Shown: piece by piece, positions 1 through 9,520 of the stretch
How the letters are laid out: every line of letters begins with the position of its first letter
Numbering within the stretch: position 1 is the stretch's first letter
DNA from: JALOAD01 sp023228995 [NCBI: Candidatus Muiribacterium halophilum]
GTDB lineage: Bacteria; Muiribacteriota; Muiribacteriia; Muiribacteriales
Length of the DNA stretch: 54,569 nt
Direction: 5' to 3'
NCBI GenBank assembly: GCA_023228995.1
Contig: JALOAD010000023.1
Location: 1-54,569, forward strand
Made by a program: the position numbers and the translations under genes
Notes under the pieces: generated by a model
Databases searched by the model: none
What the model was told of the DNA's origin: nothing
What the model saw: only the letters and a program-made list of their open reading frames with translations

Positions 1-214
1 TCTGCGAAAGATTACCAAGATAATCAAGGATTTCTGCCTGACTTCCTATATTATCAATTCTATCTGATATATCTTTGTTATTCTCTGGAATACTAAAAAC
101 TTTGTTTTCTGTTAGTAAATTAACACCTAAAACAGCTTGAATATAATCAAGATTTATACTCCATGAAATAACAGAAAATAATAGAATTGTTAAAATATAC
201 AATATCTTTTTAAT
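1..214 (-). CDS. Partial secreted or membrane-anchored protein (N-terminal end only)
   Basis: An open frame enters from the left edge and runs 71 codons to a hydrophobic N-terminus (KKILYILTILLFSVISWS) typical of a signal peptide or anchor. The rest (GVNLLTENKVFSIPENNKD...) matches no family I recognise; the product continues beyond the window. There is no ATG at the expected place. The codon before KK is ATT at 212-214, with an AGAGG Shine-Dalgarno six bases upstream, so either a rare ATT start is used or an ATG has mutated. A good promoter lies upstream (TTGACA at 317-322, TAAAAT at 294-299, 17-bp spacer), which supports a real transcript starting near 287. Confidence 0.55.
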   Translation of the reverse strand, partial: MKKILYILTILLFSVISWSINLDYIQAVLGVNLLTENKVFSIPENNKDISDRIDNIGSQAEILDYLGNLSQ

Positions 215-293
215 ATAAAACCTCTTATATAGAAAATTTTAATATTAGAAAATTTTTTGAATTCATTCTAGGATATCTAATCTTAATGAGATA

Positions 294-322
294 ATTTTAT
301 TAATTATTTGTTATATTGTCAA
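294..322 (-). promoter_or_regulatory. Sigma70-type promoter for the partial left-edge gene
   Basis: Read on the minus strand, TTGACA (317-322) is followed after exactly 17 bases by TAAAAT (294-299). Predicted transcription start is near 287, giving a leader of about 70 nt to the candidate ATT start at 214. Confidence 0.55.
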
Positions 323-359
323 GATATTTTTTAACAAAAAGATTTTGATTTTTATAAAA

Positions 360-533
360 GATTAAAAAAATATATCTGATAGCAATTACTAGAAATCGTT
401 AGAAATTTTTCAATATGTAAACAATAGAGATAATATGAAAATAACAACAGATCCCGGCTCAGAATCATGCCGGGATGACATTATATTAATTTTTGTTTAT
501 TTAATCAGAAGACTCAATTAACAACTTGTTGTG
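360..533. repeat. Dispersed intergenic repeat, compact copy, with a REP-like palindrome
   Basis: This is most of a 319-bp stretch without a gene (215-533). Positions 360-443 are about 80% identical to 11096-11179, and 477-521 match 11642-11686 nearly perfectly. Between these arms, 451-480 holds a palindrome with 8-bp arms ATCCCGGC (451-458) and GCCGGGAT (469-476), far richer in G+C than its surroundings. A second, bulged hairpin, CAATTA...TAATTG (515-540), spans the stop codon of the RND gene. The element lies just 3' of a minus-strand gene, as do the copies at 5.4 and 11.5 kb. Confidence 0.75.
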
Positions 534-3500
534 CTAATTGTTTTTATAAAACAAAACATACAATGCTGGGACTGCTCCAAGTGTTAATACTGTTGCAAAT
601 GAAAGTCCCGAAACAATCGCAATAGCCATAGATGTAAACAATCCATCTGGCTGTAATGCAAGTGGTAACATTCCAAAAACAGTTGTAAATGCTGCAAGCA
701 TAACTGGTCTTAACCTTGATAAACCGCTATTTATAACAGCTTCTCTAATTTCTTTACCATTACTTATTTCAAAATCAATTTTATCAATTATAACAATTGA
801 ATTTTTTATAATCATTCCAGTTAAAGAAATAATCCCAAGCATACACATAAAACCAAATTCCTGACCTGTTAAAATAAGCCCAACAACAACACCAATTATT
901 CCAAGCATAACAGTTAAAATAATAATCAAAGCTTTTCTAAATGAATTAAATTGTAGTATTAGTAAAAGTAATATAAGAATGAAAATAATTGGAAGTGTTT
1001 TTATAATCGAGCTTATTGCATCTTTGTTCATCTTATATTCGCCAGCAATTTCAAATTTATAATTTTCTGGAATATCAATTTTCTTAATATCTGTAATTAC
1101 ATCAGCTAATACATCTGCTGGAAGTGCTCCTCTTGTTTTACAACCAATCTCAATAAAAGCTTCATTGTTTAATCTACATATTTTGCTATCTTCCCATTCA
1201 TATTTAATATCAGCAATACTACTTAAAGGAACTCTAACACCTGTTATTGATGATATAATGTAAATATTCTCGAGCTTATTAATATCAAATCTTTCTGAAT
1301 CAGGACTTCTTAAAATTATAGGAATTAATTCATCATCTCCTCTAAATCTTGAAATTTCAATTCCATTTATAAAACCATATAATGCTATAGAAATATCCTG
1401 ACTTGAAATTCCAATTTTTTTTGCTTTATACTGATTAACTTCAACAATTACTTTTTTTGTCATCACTCCCCAATTATCTGTAACATCAACTGTATAAATA
1501 TTTGAAAAAAGTATTTTTTTTACTTTATTTGAAAAATCTTTTAATACATCTTTATTTTCACCTTTAAGCCTAAATTCAACAGAATTTTCAGAATATGGAC
1601 CAAGAGGAAGTCTATAAACTCTTAATCTTGAGTCTGGAAACTCCATATTACCTATTTCATATATTTTATTTATAAAATCTTTAGAAGATTTTTTTGAATC
1701 CATATTTAAAATAAGTTGTGCATAATAACTTTGTGGAAGTTTTGGTTCAATAGTAAGATAAAATCTAGGACTTCCAGTTCCAATATAAGAAGCTACACTG
1801 ATAATTTCATTGTATTTCATAAGTTTTTTTTCAAGTCTTATAACTTCTTTTTCTGTATAATCTATTTTTGTACCATTTGGCATATAAAAATCAATAACAA
1901 GAGAGTTTCTTTCACTATCTGGGAAAAACGAAATAGGCAATAATTTCATAGAAAAAATTGAAATGAAAAATAAAACTGTCAATATTAAAAGAAATCTTTT
2001 TCTATTATTGATTAATCTTATTAATATTTTTTTGTAATATTTATAAAATTTACTCGAATAAATCTCACTTTGATTAGTTTTTTCAACATATAACCATTTA
2101 TAACACATAAGTGGAGCTACAGTAATAGATAATATCCATGAACAAATAAGAGAAATTGTAACTACCTGAAAAAGTGACATTGTATATTCACCTGTCATAG
2201 ATTTTGATAGTGGAATACACAAAAAAACAGCACATGCAATAAGCGTAGATGTAAGTAATGGTATATAAGTTTCACTAACTGCATCTTTACAAGCTTTAAG
2301 CCTTTCAACACCTTTTTGCAATTTAACCATAATAAGCTCAGTAATTACTATTGAATTATCCACAAGCATTCCTAAAGCAATTATCAAAGCTCCAAGTGAT
2401 ACCATTTGAAGATCAATATTAATAACATACATTAGCAAAAATGTAGCAGCTATTGTAAGTGGTAACCCAATACCAACTATTATACCTGTCTTAATTCCTA
2501 AAAAAAACAATAAAACAGCTGTTACAATACCAATCGAAGCAATAAGATTTGAAGCAAATCTATTTATAGAAAGACTAACATTTTCAGGTTGAAAATTAAC
2601 AATATTAATATTAATTCCAATTGGAAGTTTATTTTGAAGAATTGCAATTTTGTCTTTAACTTTTTTTCCAAGATCTATAACATTACCATTATCAATAATA
2701 TTTATACCTAATCCAAGACTTTTTTCACCATTAAATCTCATTATTGAAATAGGATTTTCATCATAAGAATAATTAATATCAAATACATCTTTAAGCCTTA
2801 CAAAAGAACTATTTTTATAACTTTTAATAATTGTATTTTCAATTTCGTTCAAACTCTCATAATTTCCGCTTATATCAATCCTTATTATATCTTTTTCAGT
2901 TTTAACAATTGGAGAAGGGAAAAATACATTCTGAGTTTTAAGAATATTGATAATTTCCTCTATGCTCATATTATATTGAGAAAGTTTGTAATTTGAAATC
3001 ACAATTTCATATTGTCTAGCTCTAGCACCAATCATAACAACTTTTTTAGCAAGTTTTATTTTTAAAAACTCCTGTCTAAGCCATTTTGTGTATTTTTCAA
3101 TTTCTTCATAAGAATATCCATCACCTGTAATACTTAAAACTATTCCAAATACATCGCCAAATTCATCATTAATATATGGACCTTTGATTTCCTTAGGAAG
3201 AGTATGTTTAATATCATTAATCTTTTTTCTCATGTTATACCAAACATCTTTTAAATTTTTAGCATTTACTTTTTCATCAATCTTTATATAAATATGTGAA
3301 ACACTATTTTGGGAATAAGAAATAATTTCATCAATATGTTCAAGCTCTTGAAGTTCTTTTTCAATTTTATCAGTTACATATAAAGCAGTTTCATTTTGAC
3401 TTGCACCAGGAAAAATAGTAGTAATAACCGAAGTATGCACTGTATAACCCGAATCTTCAAGTTTTCCCATAAAAAAATATACACTAATTCCACAAACTGC

Positions 3501-3563
3501 AATTAAAATAATAAGTGTCCACATAAAAACATTTTTTTTAATTGAAAATTCAGCAGTATTCAT
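534..3563 (-). CDS. RND-family efflux pump inner-membrane transporter (AcrB/HAE1-like)
   Basis: A 1009-residue RND permease of full family length. It should export drugs or other amphiphiles by proton antiport, together with the adaptor encoded just upstream. Visible features are TM1 at about 12-31, a first periplasmic domain, the TM4 signature GALIIALGMLVDNSIVITE (391-409), a second periplasmic domain from about 540 to 850, and a TM10 lysine in GMIIKNSIVII (K920). The proton-relay pair is D402-N403 rather than the Asp-Asp of AcrB, as in several other HAE-type pumps, so the relay presumably uses D402 and K920. The ATG overlaps the stop of the adaptor gene by four bases (ATGA), indicating translational coupling. 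No TolC-like outer-membrane gene is nearby. The substrate cannot be told from sequence. Confidence 0.95.
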   Translation of the reverse strand: MNTAEFSIKKNVFMWTLIILIAVCGISVYFFMGKLEDSGYTVHTSVITTIFPGASQNETALYVTDKIEKELQELEHIDEIISYSQNSVSHIYIKIDEKVNAKNLKDVWYNMRKKINDIKHTLPKEIKGPYINDEFGDVFGIVLSITGDGYSYEEIEKYTKWLRQEFLKIKLAKKVVMIGARARQYEIVISNYKLSQYNMSIEEIINILKTQNVFFPSPIVKTEKDIIRIDISGNYESLNEIENTIIKSYKNSSFVRLKDVFDINYSYDENPISIMRFNGEKSLGLGINIIDNGNVIDLGKKVKDKIAILQNKLPIGININIVNFQPENVSLSINRFASNLIASIGIVTAVLLFFLGIKTGIIVGIGLPLTIAATFLLMYVINIDLQMVSLGALIIALGMLVDNSIVITELIMVKLQKGVERLKACKDAVSETYIPLLTSTLIACAVFLCIPLSKSMTGEYTMSLFQVVTISLICSWILSITVAPLMCYKWLYVEKTNQSEIYSSKFYKYYKKILIRLINNRKRFLLILTVLFFISIFSMKLLPISFFPDSERNSLVIDFYMPNGTKIDYTEKEVIRLEKKLMKYNEIISVASYIGTGSPRFYLTIEPKLPQSYYAQLILNMDSKKSSKDFINKIYEIGNMEFPDSRLRVYRLPLGPYSENSVEFRLKGENKDVLKDFSNKVKKILFSNIYTVDVTDNWGVMTKKVIVEVNQYKAKKIGISSQDISIALYGFINGIEISRFRGDDELIPIILRSPDSERFDINKLENIYIISSITGVRVPLSSIADIKYEWEDSKICRLNNEAFIEIGCKTRGALPADVLADVITDIKKIDIPENYKFEIAGEYKMNKDAISSIIKTLPIIFILILLLLILQFNSFRKALIIILTVMLGIIGVVVGLILTGQEFGFMCMLGIISLTGMIIKNSIVIIDKIDFEISNGKEIREAVINSGLSRLRPVMLAAFTTVFGMLPLALQPDGLFTSMAIAIVSGLSFATVLTLGAVPALYVLFYKNN

Positions 3564-4636
3564 AGCATTTCCTCAAGAAGTGTTACTTTTTGCCCTTCAC
3601 GAAGAAAATTTACTCCAGCTGAAGCAATTATTTCATTGTAAAAAAGACCTTCTAAAACAACAACACCCTGCTCGGTTATTTTTCCAACATTAATTTCTCT
3701 TGAAAAAACTGCTTGTTTTTCTTTATCAAAAACCCAAACTTTAGTTTTATCACCAGAATCAGTCCAAAGACAATTCAGAGGAATAACAATCTGATTTATT
3801 TTTTCTTTTTTTTCATATAAAACTTCACATGTCATTCCAGGACTAAGATTTTCAATTTTATCAGTAATTTTCACAGTAACAGGATAAGTTTTTGTAAAAG
3901 GATCAGAATTAACAGCAATTTCATAAATAAAACCATCAATTACAGTATTATCAATAGCCCATACTTTAAGACTAACCTCGCTATTATATGAAATACTATT
4001 AATATACTTTTCAGGAACATTTAATATAACTTCAAGATCATCTATATCAACAAATATAACAATTGGATATCCAGCATTAACAGTTTCTTCTTCTTCACTA
4101 ATTTTATTTGCAATAGCACCTTTTCTTGGAGCATAAATTTTTGTATATTCAAGCTGTTTTTCAATAAGTTCTAATGAATTTTCAACACTTTTAATTTCAT
4201 CCTGCTGAGCATTATATTTTGCTTTAATATCTTGAAATTGTTTTTCAGAAATACTACCTGTTTTAAATAATTTTGAATATCTTTCAAAATCAGATTTAGT
4301 AGCTTCAAAACCAGATTTAATTGCATGAAGTTTTGAACTTACCTCGGATAATTTTAATTTATAATCTGTAGGATCAAGTTCTGCAAGAAGTTCCCCCTTT
4401 TCTACTCTTTGACCTTTTTTTACATATATTTTTTTTATTTTACCAGGAACTCTAAAACCAAGTCTACTCTCAAAACTACTTTTTATTTCACCAGAAAACG
4501 ACAATGAATTTGAATAAGAATCTTTTACAACTTCAAAAGATTTAATAGCTCTAACTTTTGAAACTTTTTGTTCTTTAACATTGCAACCGACTAAAAACAT
4601 ACATAAACAACAAATAAACCCAATAAATTTTTTCAT
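3560..4636 (-). CDS. RND efflux periplasmic adaptor lipoprotein (membrane fusion protein)
   Basis: This 358-residue adaptor links an inner-membrane RND pump to an outer-membrane channel. The N-terminus is a lipoprotein signal with lipobox LVGC (acylated Cys at residue 18). It is followed by a split lipoyl/biotinyl half-motif (RVPGKIKKIYVKKGQRVEKG, about 65-84), an alpha-helical hairpin (about 95-165), the second lipoyl half (IYAPRKGAI), then beta-barrel and membrane-proximal domains. The order and length match the HlyD/AcrA family. It ends four bases inside the RND gene and starts 28 bp after the regulator, so the three genes look like one operon: regulator, adaptor, pump. Confidence 0.93.
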   Translation of the reverse strand: MKKFIGFICCLCMFLVGCNVKEQKVSKVRAIKSFEVVKDSYSNSLSFSGEIKSSFESRLGFRVPGKIKKIYVKKGQRVEKGELLAELDPTDYKLKLSEVSSKLHAIKSGFEATKSDFERYSKLFKTGSISEKQFQDIKAKYNAQQDEIKSVENSLELIEKQLEYTKIYAPRKGAIANKISEEEETVNAGYPIVIFVDIDDLEVILNVPEKYINSISYNSEVSLKVWAIDNTVIDGFIYEIAVNSDPFTKTYPVTVKITDKIENLSPGMTCEVLYEKKEKINQIVIPLNCLWTDSGDKTKVWVFDKEKQAVFSREINVGKITEQGVVVLEGLFYNEIIASAGVNFLREGQKVTLLEEML

Positions 4637-4663
4637 AAAAACTCCTTTAAATATAAAATAAAT

Positions 4664-5233
4664 TTAAACAAAAATATTTCCTCTAATAAAAATAGTAAAT
4701 TCAGCCTTTTCATTCGATGTAATTTCACTACCAATAATCTGATTTTCTAAAAATTTAAAAAACTGACCTTTTTTAATAAGCTTTTTTGACATATCATTCA
4801 ACTCTATAATTATTTCACCCTTATTAACAATGCAAATACCATAAGCACCAATAGCACTTTTAAAAGATATAACAGATTTAGATTCTGCATAACAATAAAT
4901 TATTTTGTAATCAAAACTCTTATCCTCATAAATCAAGTAAAATTCAACACCTTTATAAAAATCAAAAAGTTTTCTAGTTTTTTTAATACTATTAATCTTC
5001 TGAAATTCTTCTTCTTTACTGGAATTTTTCATTAATTCTTCAAATGTAATACCAAAAATATTTGCAATTTTAACTAAAGATTGAAGAGAAGGAACAATAA
5101 GACCACGCTCAACTTGTGAAACATAAGAACCGGTTAGTTCAGCTCTTCTTCCAAATTCTTCCTGAGAAATACCAGCTTCTTTTCTAAGTTTGCAAATTTT
5201 ATCAGGTAAATATTTCAAACTTTCAGGCATCAT
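4664..5233 (-). CDS. XRE-family transcriptional regulator with C-terminal cupin-like domain
   Basis: A 189-residue regulator. Residues of about 8-67 form a clear Cro/C1-type helix-turn-helix (IGISQEEFGRRAELTGSYVS-like region with recognition helix SYVSQVERG). The rest resembles the cupin sensor domain of the HTH_3-cupin family (for example GAYGICIVNKGEIIIELNDM). I start at the ATG at 5233 because AGGA lies eight bases upstream; a TTG at 5248 would also be in frame but has no ribosome site. As the first gene of the RND operon it probably controls the pump. Three tandem copies of an inverted repeat lie 115-165 bp upstream (5350-5397) and could be its operator. The ligand is unknown. Confidence 0.85.
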   Translation of the reverse strand: MMPESLKYLPDKICKLRKEAGISQEEFGRRAELTGSYVSQVERGLIVPSLQSLVKIANIFGITFEELMKNSSKEEEFQKINSIKKTRKLFDFYKGVEFYLIYEDKSFDYKIIYCYAESKSVISFKSAIGAYGICIVNKGEIIIELNDMSKKLIKKGQFFKFLENQIIGSEITSNEKAEFTIFIRGNIFV

Positions 5234-5349
5234 AATATTTATCCTCAATTTTTTATTTAATCATTGTATTAATTATATTCTATAAGTTTTTTGCAGATAA
5301 TTCAAATTATAAATTAACGAACCTTAAGTTTAAATTAAGATAAAATAAA

Positions 5350-5397
5350 ATTTCATAGAAATAATATTTCATAGAAATAATATTTCATAGAAATAAC
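5350..5397. repeat. Three tandem 16-bp repeats carrying ATTTC-ATA-GAAAT dyads
   Basis: The block TTTCATAGAAATAATA repeats with a 16-bp period (unit starts at 5351, 5367 and 5383). Each unit contains the perfect dyad ATTTC-ATA-GAAAT. The array lies about 115-165 bp upstream of the XRE regulator start, where an operator or activator site would be plausible. It could also be a neutral slippage product in AT-rich DNA. Confidence 0.7.
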
Positions 5398-5411
5398 AGA
5401 ACTCAAAAAAA

Positions 5412-5443
5412 AATTCCCGGCTTAGAATTAAACCGGGATGACA
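5412..5443 (-). terminator. REP-like palindrome acting as a rho-independent terminator
   Basis: A diverged copy of the CCCGGC...GCCGGG palindrome. On the minus strand it reads TCCCGG, a 12-base loop, CCGGGA, then a run of nine T. It lies 32 bases after the stop of the zinc-ribbon membrane protein gene, the right place and orientation to end the 9520-5475 transcript. It illustrates a dispersed repeat taking on a terminator role. Confidence 0.7.
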
Positions 5444-5474
5444 AAAAATTACAAAATATTTATGAATTTAGAAT

Positions 5475-6305
5475 TTAATATTCTTTGTATTTCATGTATA
5501 AAAGGACAATAAATATCATAAGCATTGGAATTAATACAAATAAACCAATTCCAAGCGTAAAAACAGTTCCAAATATAGCAATAAAACTTATACCAATATA
5601 ATATAAACTCATTTGATATATATTTTTATATATTTTCTTTATACTATAACTTATAGATTCAATTATTCCATCATAAGAATCAGATAATTTAATTAAAGTA
5701 AATGAACTCATAATTCCTAAAAACACAGATACAATTACAAATAAAACAAAAGATACAATAATTAAAGGCATAATAATAATATTTCCAAGTAAAGATGATA
5801 ATTCCATATTATTAATATTATTGAATCCTACACCAGATAATAAAACTATTAATATTCCTAATATTAATATAAGAATAAATATTGTTACAAATGATATTAT
5901 CCCATTTATTAAATTTGCAAAAAGAAATTTCCAGAACTTTGTAAATCCATAAGAAATATCATTAAACTCTAGTTTTTCACCTTTTTCATATTTCTTTACA
6001 ACTAAATAGAAAAATGGAACTATTATAGTTCCTGAAATAATTGTAAAAACAATATTTATTACTGGAATGATATTTAAAACAATAAGTCCAATATAAAACA
6101 ATACTATAAACAAAGCTTCTTTTTTAAAAATATCCCATGACAAAGAAAACATAGAACCAAATGTTAAATCTGAATAATTAATAATATTACTCTTTGTTGC
6201 AATTTCATTTGCTACAATCTCAGTTGAATTAAAATCAAATCCACATTTTGGGCAAAACTTAGCATTATCCTCAACTATCTCATTTCCACATTTTGGACAA
6301 AACAT
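5475..6305 (-). CDS. Zinc-ribbon membrane protein of unknown function
   Basis: A 276-residue protein. The N-terminus is a zinc ribbon with CPKC at residues 3-6 and CPKC at 18-21. It is followed by a linker and five or six hydrophobic segments from about residue 60 to the C-terminus, giving a polytopic membrane protein with a cytosolic zinc-binding head. The start at 6305 is chosen because GGAGGGG stands three bases before the ATG; a longer frame would overlap the kinase gene. It follows the hybrid kinase by 14 bp and is probably co-transcribed with it. The layout resembles zinc-ribbon proteins with DUF4013-like membrane domains, but I cannot assign a function. Confidence 0.75.
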   Translation of the reverse strand: MFCPKCGNEIVEDNAKFCPKCGFDFNSTEIVANEIATKSNIINYSDLTFGSMFSLSWDIFKKEALFIVLFYIGLIVLNIIPVINIVFTIISGTIIVPFFYLVVKKYEKGEKLEFNDISYGFTKFWKFLFANLINGIISFVTIFILILILGILIVLLSGVGFNNINNMELSSLLGNIIIMPLIIVSFVLFVIVSVFLGIMSSFTLIKLSDSYDGIIESISYSIKKIYKNIYQMSLYYIGISFIAIFGTVFTLGIGLFVLIPMLMIFIVLLYMKYKEY

Positions 6306-6319
6306 AAACCCCTCCAGTT

Positions 6320-9300
6320 TTATATTATTCCAAGAAGAAATTCCCATTCTTCTCTTAATTCGTTAAATAAATTATTCAAACTATCAATATTATTTTCTCT
6401 ATACATTTTTGAAGCTATTTTAGCAAATTTGTTAAAACCAATAGTAAGAGCAGCTCCTTTTAGCGAATGAGCAATTTCTTTAACTTCATCTAAAGAATTA
6501 TCTTTTAAACTTTTACTTAGATTATAAAAATATTTTGCAAAAGTCTTTTTAGTTGTATTTAAAAGATCATTTATCAATTTTTCATCATTATCAAGATTAT
6601 CGTATAACTTTTCTTTATCAAAATGAATATCATCAAAATCAGTATTTTTTTCTTCATTAATTTCAATATCATGTACACAAAGATATTTTGTCAAATATTC
6701 AATTAAAGACTTCTGTTCAACTGGTTTAGCTAAAAAATCATTCATTCCTGATTTAAGACATTTTTCTCTTTCTTCACTAACAACTCCTGCGGTCAATGCA
6801 ATTATAGGAGTTCTAATCTTGGATTTTTTCATTTCAAGTTCTCTAATCCTTTCTGTTGCTTCTATTCCATCCATTTCAGGCATTTGAATATCCATGAAAA
6901 TTAAATCAATTTCACGATTCATAGCAATTTCAACAGATCTTTTACCATTATCAACTTCAATAATAATAGAACTAGGTATTAAATTTTTTATCATTTTATT
7001 AATAACTATTTTATTCATTTCAACATCTTCTGCTACAAGTATGACAGGTTGAGAATTTTTTAAATTTTTTATTATAAAATTATCTGATAAAAAACATTTT
7101 TGCTTTTGAGAATTTATTTTAATATCAGAATAAATATTATTAAGAAAATAAAATAATTCACTATATTTTACAGGCTTTAATAAAAAGAATCTTATATCAA
7201 GCTCATTTGATTTATTTTGATTTAATATTTTTTCACTTGAGCTATATAAAATTATATTTGGCTGATTTTTTCCTTCAAGTTTTTTTCTTATCATGCTTAT
7301 TGTATCAATACCATTCATATAAGGCATTTCATAATCAACAATAACAACTTCATAAGGCTTATTATCCTCAATAGCTTTCATTCCATCAAATCCATTTTCT
7401 ACACCAGTAAATTCAATTCCCCAACTTTCAATTGCATATTTAAGAATATTTCTATTATTCTGATTATCATCAATAACTAAAATTCTTTTAATATTATTAA
7501 TACTAAAAGAACTTATTTTTTCACCATCTTCAACTTCTGTTTTTATATCAAAATAAAAACTACTTCCATGTCCAACTTCACTTTCAAATGTAATTTTTGT
7601 TCCCATTTTTTTAGCAAGTAAACCAGATATTACAAGACCAAGTCCAGTTCCACCAAATTTTCTAGTAGTTGAAGTATCTGCTTGCGAAAAAGATTTAAAA
7701 AGTTTTTCTTTTTGATTTTCACTAATACCAATTCCAGTATCTCTTATTTCAAAATAAAAAGTTCCATTTTTTTTGGTTTCTGCTTTAAAATCAACTATAA
7801 GTTCAACTTCACCTGTTTGAGTAAATTTGACAGCATTTCCTAGTAAATTGATAAGTATTTGTTTTAATCTCAAAGGATCAATATAAGCATATCTTGGAAG
7901 TTCTGGATTTATATTTAAAAGAAGTTCTATTTTTTTACTGTGTACATGGATTTTAATTATATCGAAAATATGTTCTAATAAATCAATAATATCAACTTTT
8001 ACAATATCAAGTTCAAGTCTGCCAGCTTCTATCTTTGAAAAATCTAATATATCATTAATTATATCAAGCAAAGAATTTGCAGATATAATCGCATTATCAA
8101 CAAAATAAAACTGATTTTCATCAAGTTTTGTCCTTTTAAGTAATTCAATAAAACCAATAACTCCATTTAAGGGAGTTCTAATTTCATGACTCATATTAGC
8201 TAAAAATTCAGCTTTAGCTTTATTAGCATTAACTGCTACTTCTCTTTGCTTAATAAGCTCACCTTCATATTCAATTTTTATATAAGCATCTGAAATAACA
8301 TTTAAAATCATCTGTAAATATTCGATTTTTTCTTCATCCCATGAAATTAAATCATCGATAGAATCCATACCAATAAAACCTATAACTTTTTTATTAGTTT
8401 TAATAGGAATTAAAAATATAGATTTAATATTATGAGATTTTAATAATTCTTTTTCTATAATTGCCTCAATTGGTATTTTTTCTATATTATTAAATTTAAA
8501 TACTTTGTTTTCTAAAAGCATATCAACCCACCATTTAAATTCACTAATATTAATATCTTTTAGTTTGGATAAATTTGTTTCAACACCTTCACGAAACCAA
8601 TTGTTTGCAATAGATATATAATTATAATCTTCTGAAAATTTAAAAAGATAAGTTCTATCAACTTCAAAATAAATACCAATCTTTTTTAATACTTTATCTA
8701 TTTTCTTGTCAAAATCTTCAATACTTACATTAACAAAATCAAAAGATAATTCTGTCAACATTTTTTGAAATCGAGTCTGAGTTATTAAATTCATCTCAAG
8801 TAATTTTTGAGAAGTAATATCTCTTGCAGCAGCATATATCAAGTTGCCAACAGGATGGGATCTCCATTCAATATGCTTATAAGATCCATCTTTGCAACGA
8901 TATCTATTTGTAAAATTTAATACTTTTTTTTGCTCTTTAAGTTGATAAATAGCAAATAAAGTTTTATCAATATCATCTTTGTGAATAAAATCTACGATTT
9001 TTTTAGATAAAATATAATTTAAATCAAAACCAAGAGCATTTTCCCATTCTTTATTTAATTTAATAAAATTACCATTTATATCCGCAATACAAAGAAGATC
9101 AAGATTTACATTAAAAAAGTTTTCAAGTTGTTCGGTTTTATTTTTTTCACTAGTAATATCTACAAAAGTTGTTGCAAAATATAAATTTTCATCAGAATAA
9201 ACATGTACTTTATACCATTTTTGAAGAGGTTTTGAATAATGCTCAAAAAAACTACTTTGAGAATTTACAACAATTTCACTAAAATAATGTAAATAATTAA

Positions 9301-9520
9301 AATCATCTATTTTAGTATCTACAATTATTTGACTTATCTTATTTCCAATTATATTTTTTATTTTAAACCCAGAAATCTTTTCAAAAGTTTCATTACAATC
9401 AAGAAAAATATAATCAATAGCATTGTTATTTTCATCTAATATTAATTTTTGATATGCAAATCCAAAACTCGATTGTTTAAGTATTTTTTTATAAAGATCT
9501 TTGTCTTTTAATTTATCCAA
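6320..9520 (-). CDS. Hybrid sensor histidine kinase (PAS-PAS-GAF-HisKA-HATPase-REC-REC-HPt)
   Basis: A 1066-residue phosphorelay protein with no obvious membrane segment, so a cytosolic sensor. Order: a first PAS-like domain (about 10-125), a second PAS/PAC (about 130-240), GAF (about 250-415), a dimerisation/phosphoacceptor helix with H445 in MSHEIRTPLNG, an ATPase domain (N562, DTGIG 594-598, GTGLG 624-628), receiver 1 with D729, receiver 2 with D877 in FMDIQMPEMDG, and a C-terminal HPt with H1018 in AHSLKGAA. All phosphorelay residues are present, so the relay H445 to Asp to H1018 is complete within one chain. The start is TTG at 9518-9520, with AGGAGA just upstream. No separate response regulator is nearby; the output partner is elsewhere. 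Confidence 0.93.
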   Translation of the reverse strand: MDKLKDKDLYKKILKQSSFGFAYQKLILDENNNAIDYIFLDCNETFEKISGFKIKNIIGNKISQIIVDTKIDDFNYLHYFSEIVVNSQSSFFEHYSKPLQKWYKVHVYSDENLYFATTFVDITSEKNKTEQLENFFNVNLDLLCIADINGNFIKLNKEWENALGFDLNYILSKKIVDFIHKDDIDKTLFAIYQLKEQKKVLNFTNRYRCKDGSYKHIEWRSHPVGNLIYAAARDITSQKLLEMNLITQTRFQKMLTELSFDFVNVSIEDFDKKIDKVLKKIGIYFEVDRTYLFKFSEDYNYISIANNWFREGVETNLSKLKDINISEFKWWVDMLLENKVFKFNNIEKIPIEAIIEKELLKSHNIKSIFLIPIKTNKKVIGFIGMDSIDDLISWDEEKIEYLQMILNVISDAYIKIEYEGELIKQREVAVNANKAKAEFLANMSHEIRTPLNGVIGFIELLKRTKLDENQFYFVDNAIISANSLLDIINDILDFSKIEAGRLELDIVKVDIIDLLEHIFDIIKIHVHSKKIELLLNINPELPRYAYIDPLRLKQILINLLGNAVKFTQTGEVELIVDFKAETKKNGTFYFEIRDTGIGISENQKEKLFKSFSQADTSTTRKFGGTGLGLVISGLLAKKMGTKITFESEVGHGSSFYFDIKTEVEDGEKISSFSINNIKRILVIDDNQNNRNILKYAIESWGIEFTGVENGFDGMKAIEDNKPYEVVIVDYEMPYMNGIDTISMIRKKLEGKNQPNIILYSSSEKILNQNKSNELDIRFFLLKPVKYSELFYFLNNIYSDIKINSQKQKCFLSDNFIIKNLKNSQPVILVAEDVEMNKIVINKMIKNLIPSSIIIEVDNGKRSVEIAMNREIDLIFMDIQMPEMDGIEATERIRELEMKKSKIRTPIIALTAGVVSEEREKCLKSGMNDFLAKPVEQKSLIEYLTKYLCVHDIEINEEKNTDFDDIHFDKEKLYDNLDNDEKLINDLLNTTKKTFAKYFYNLSKSLKDNSLDEVKEIAHSLKGAALTIGFNKFAKIASKMYRENNIDSLNNLFNELREEWEFLLGII

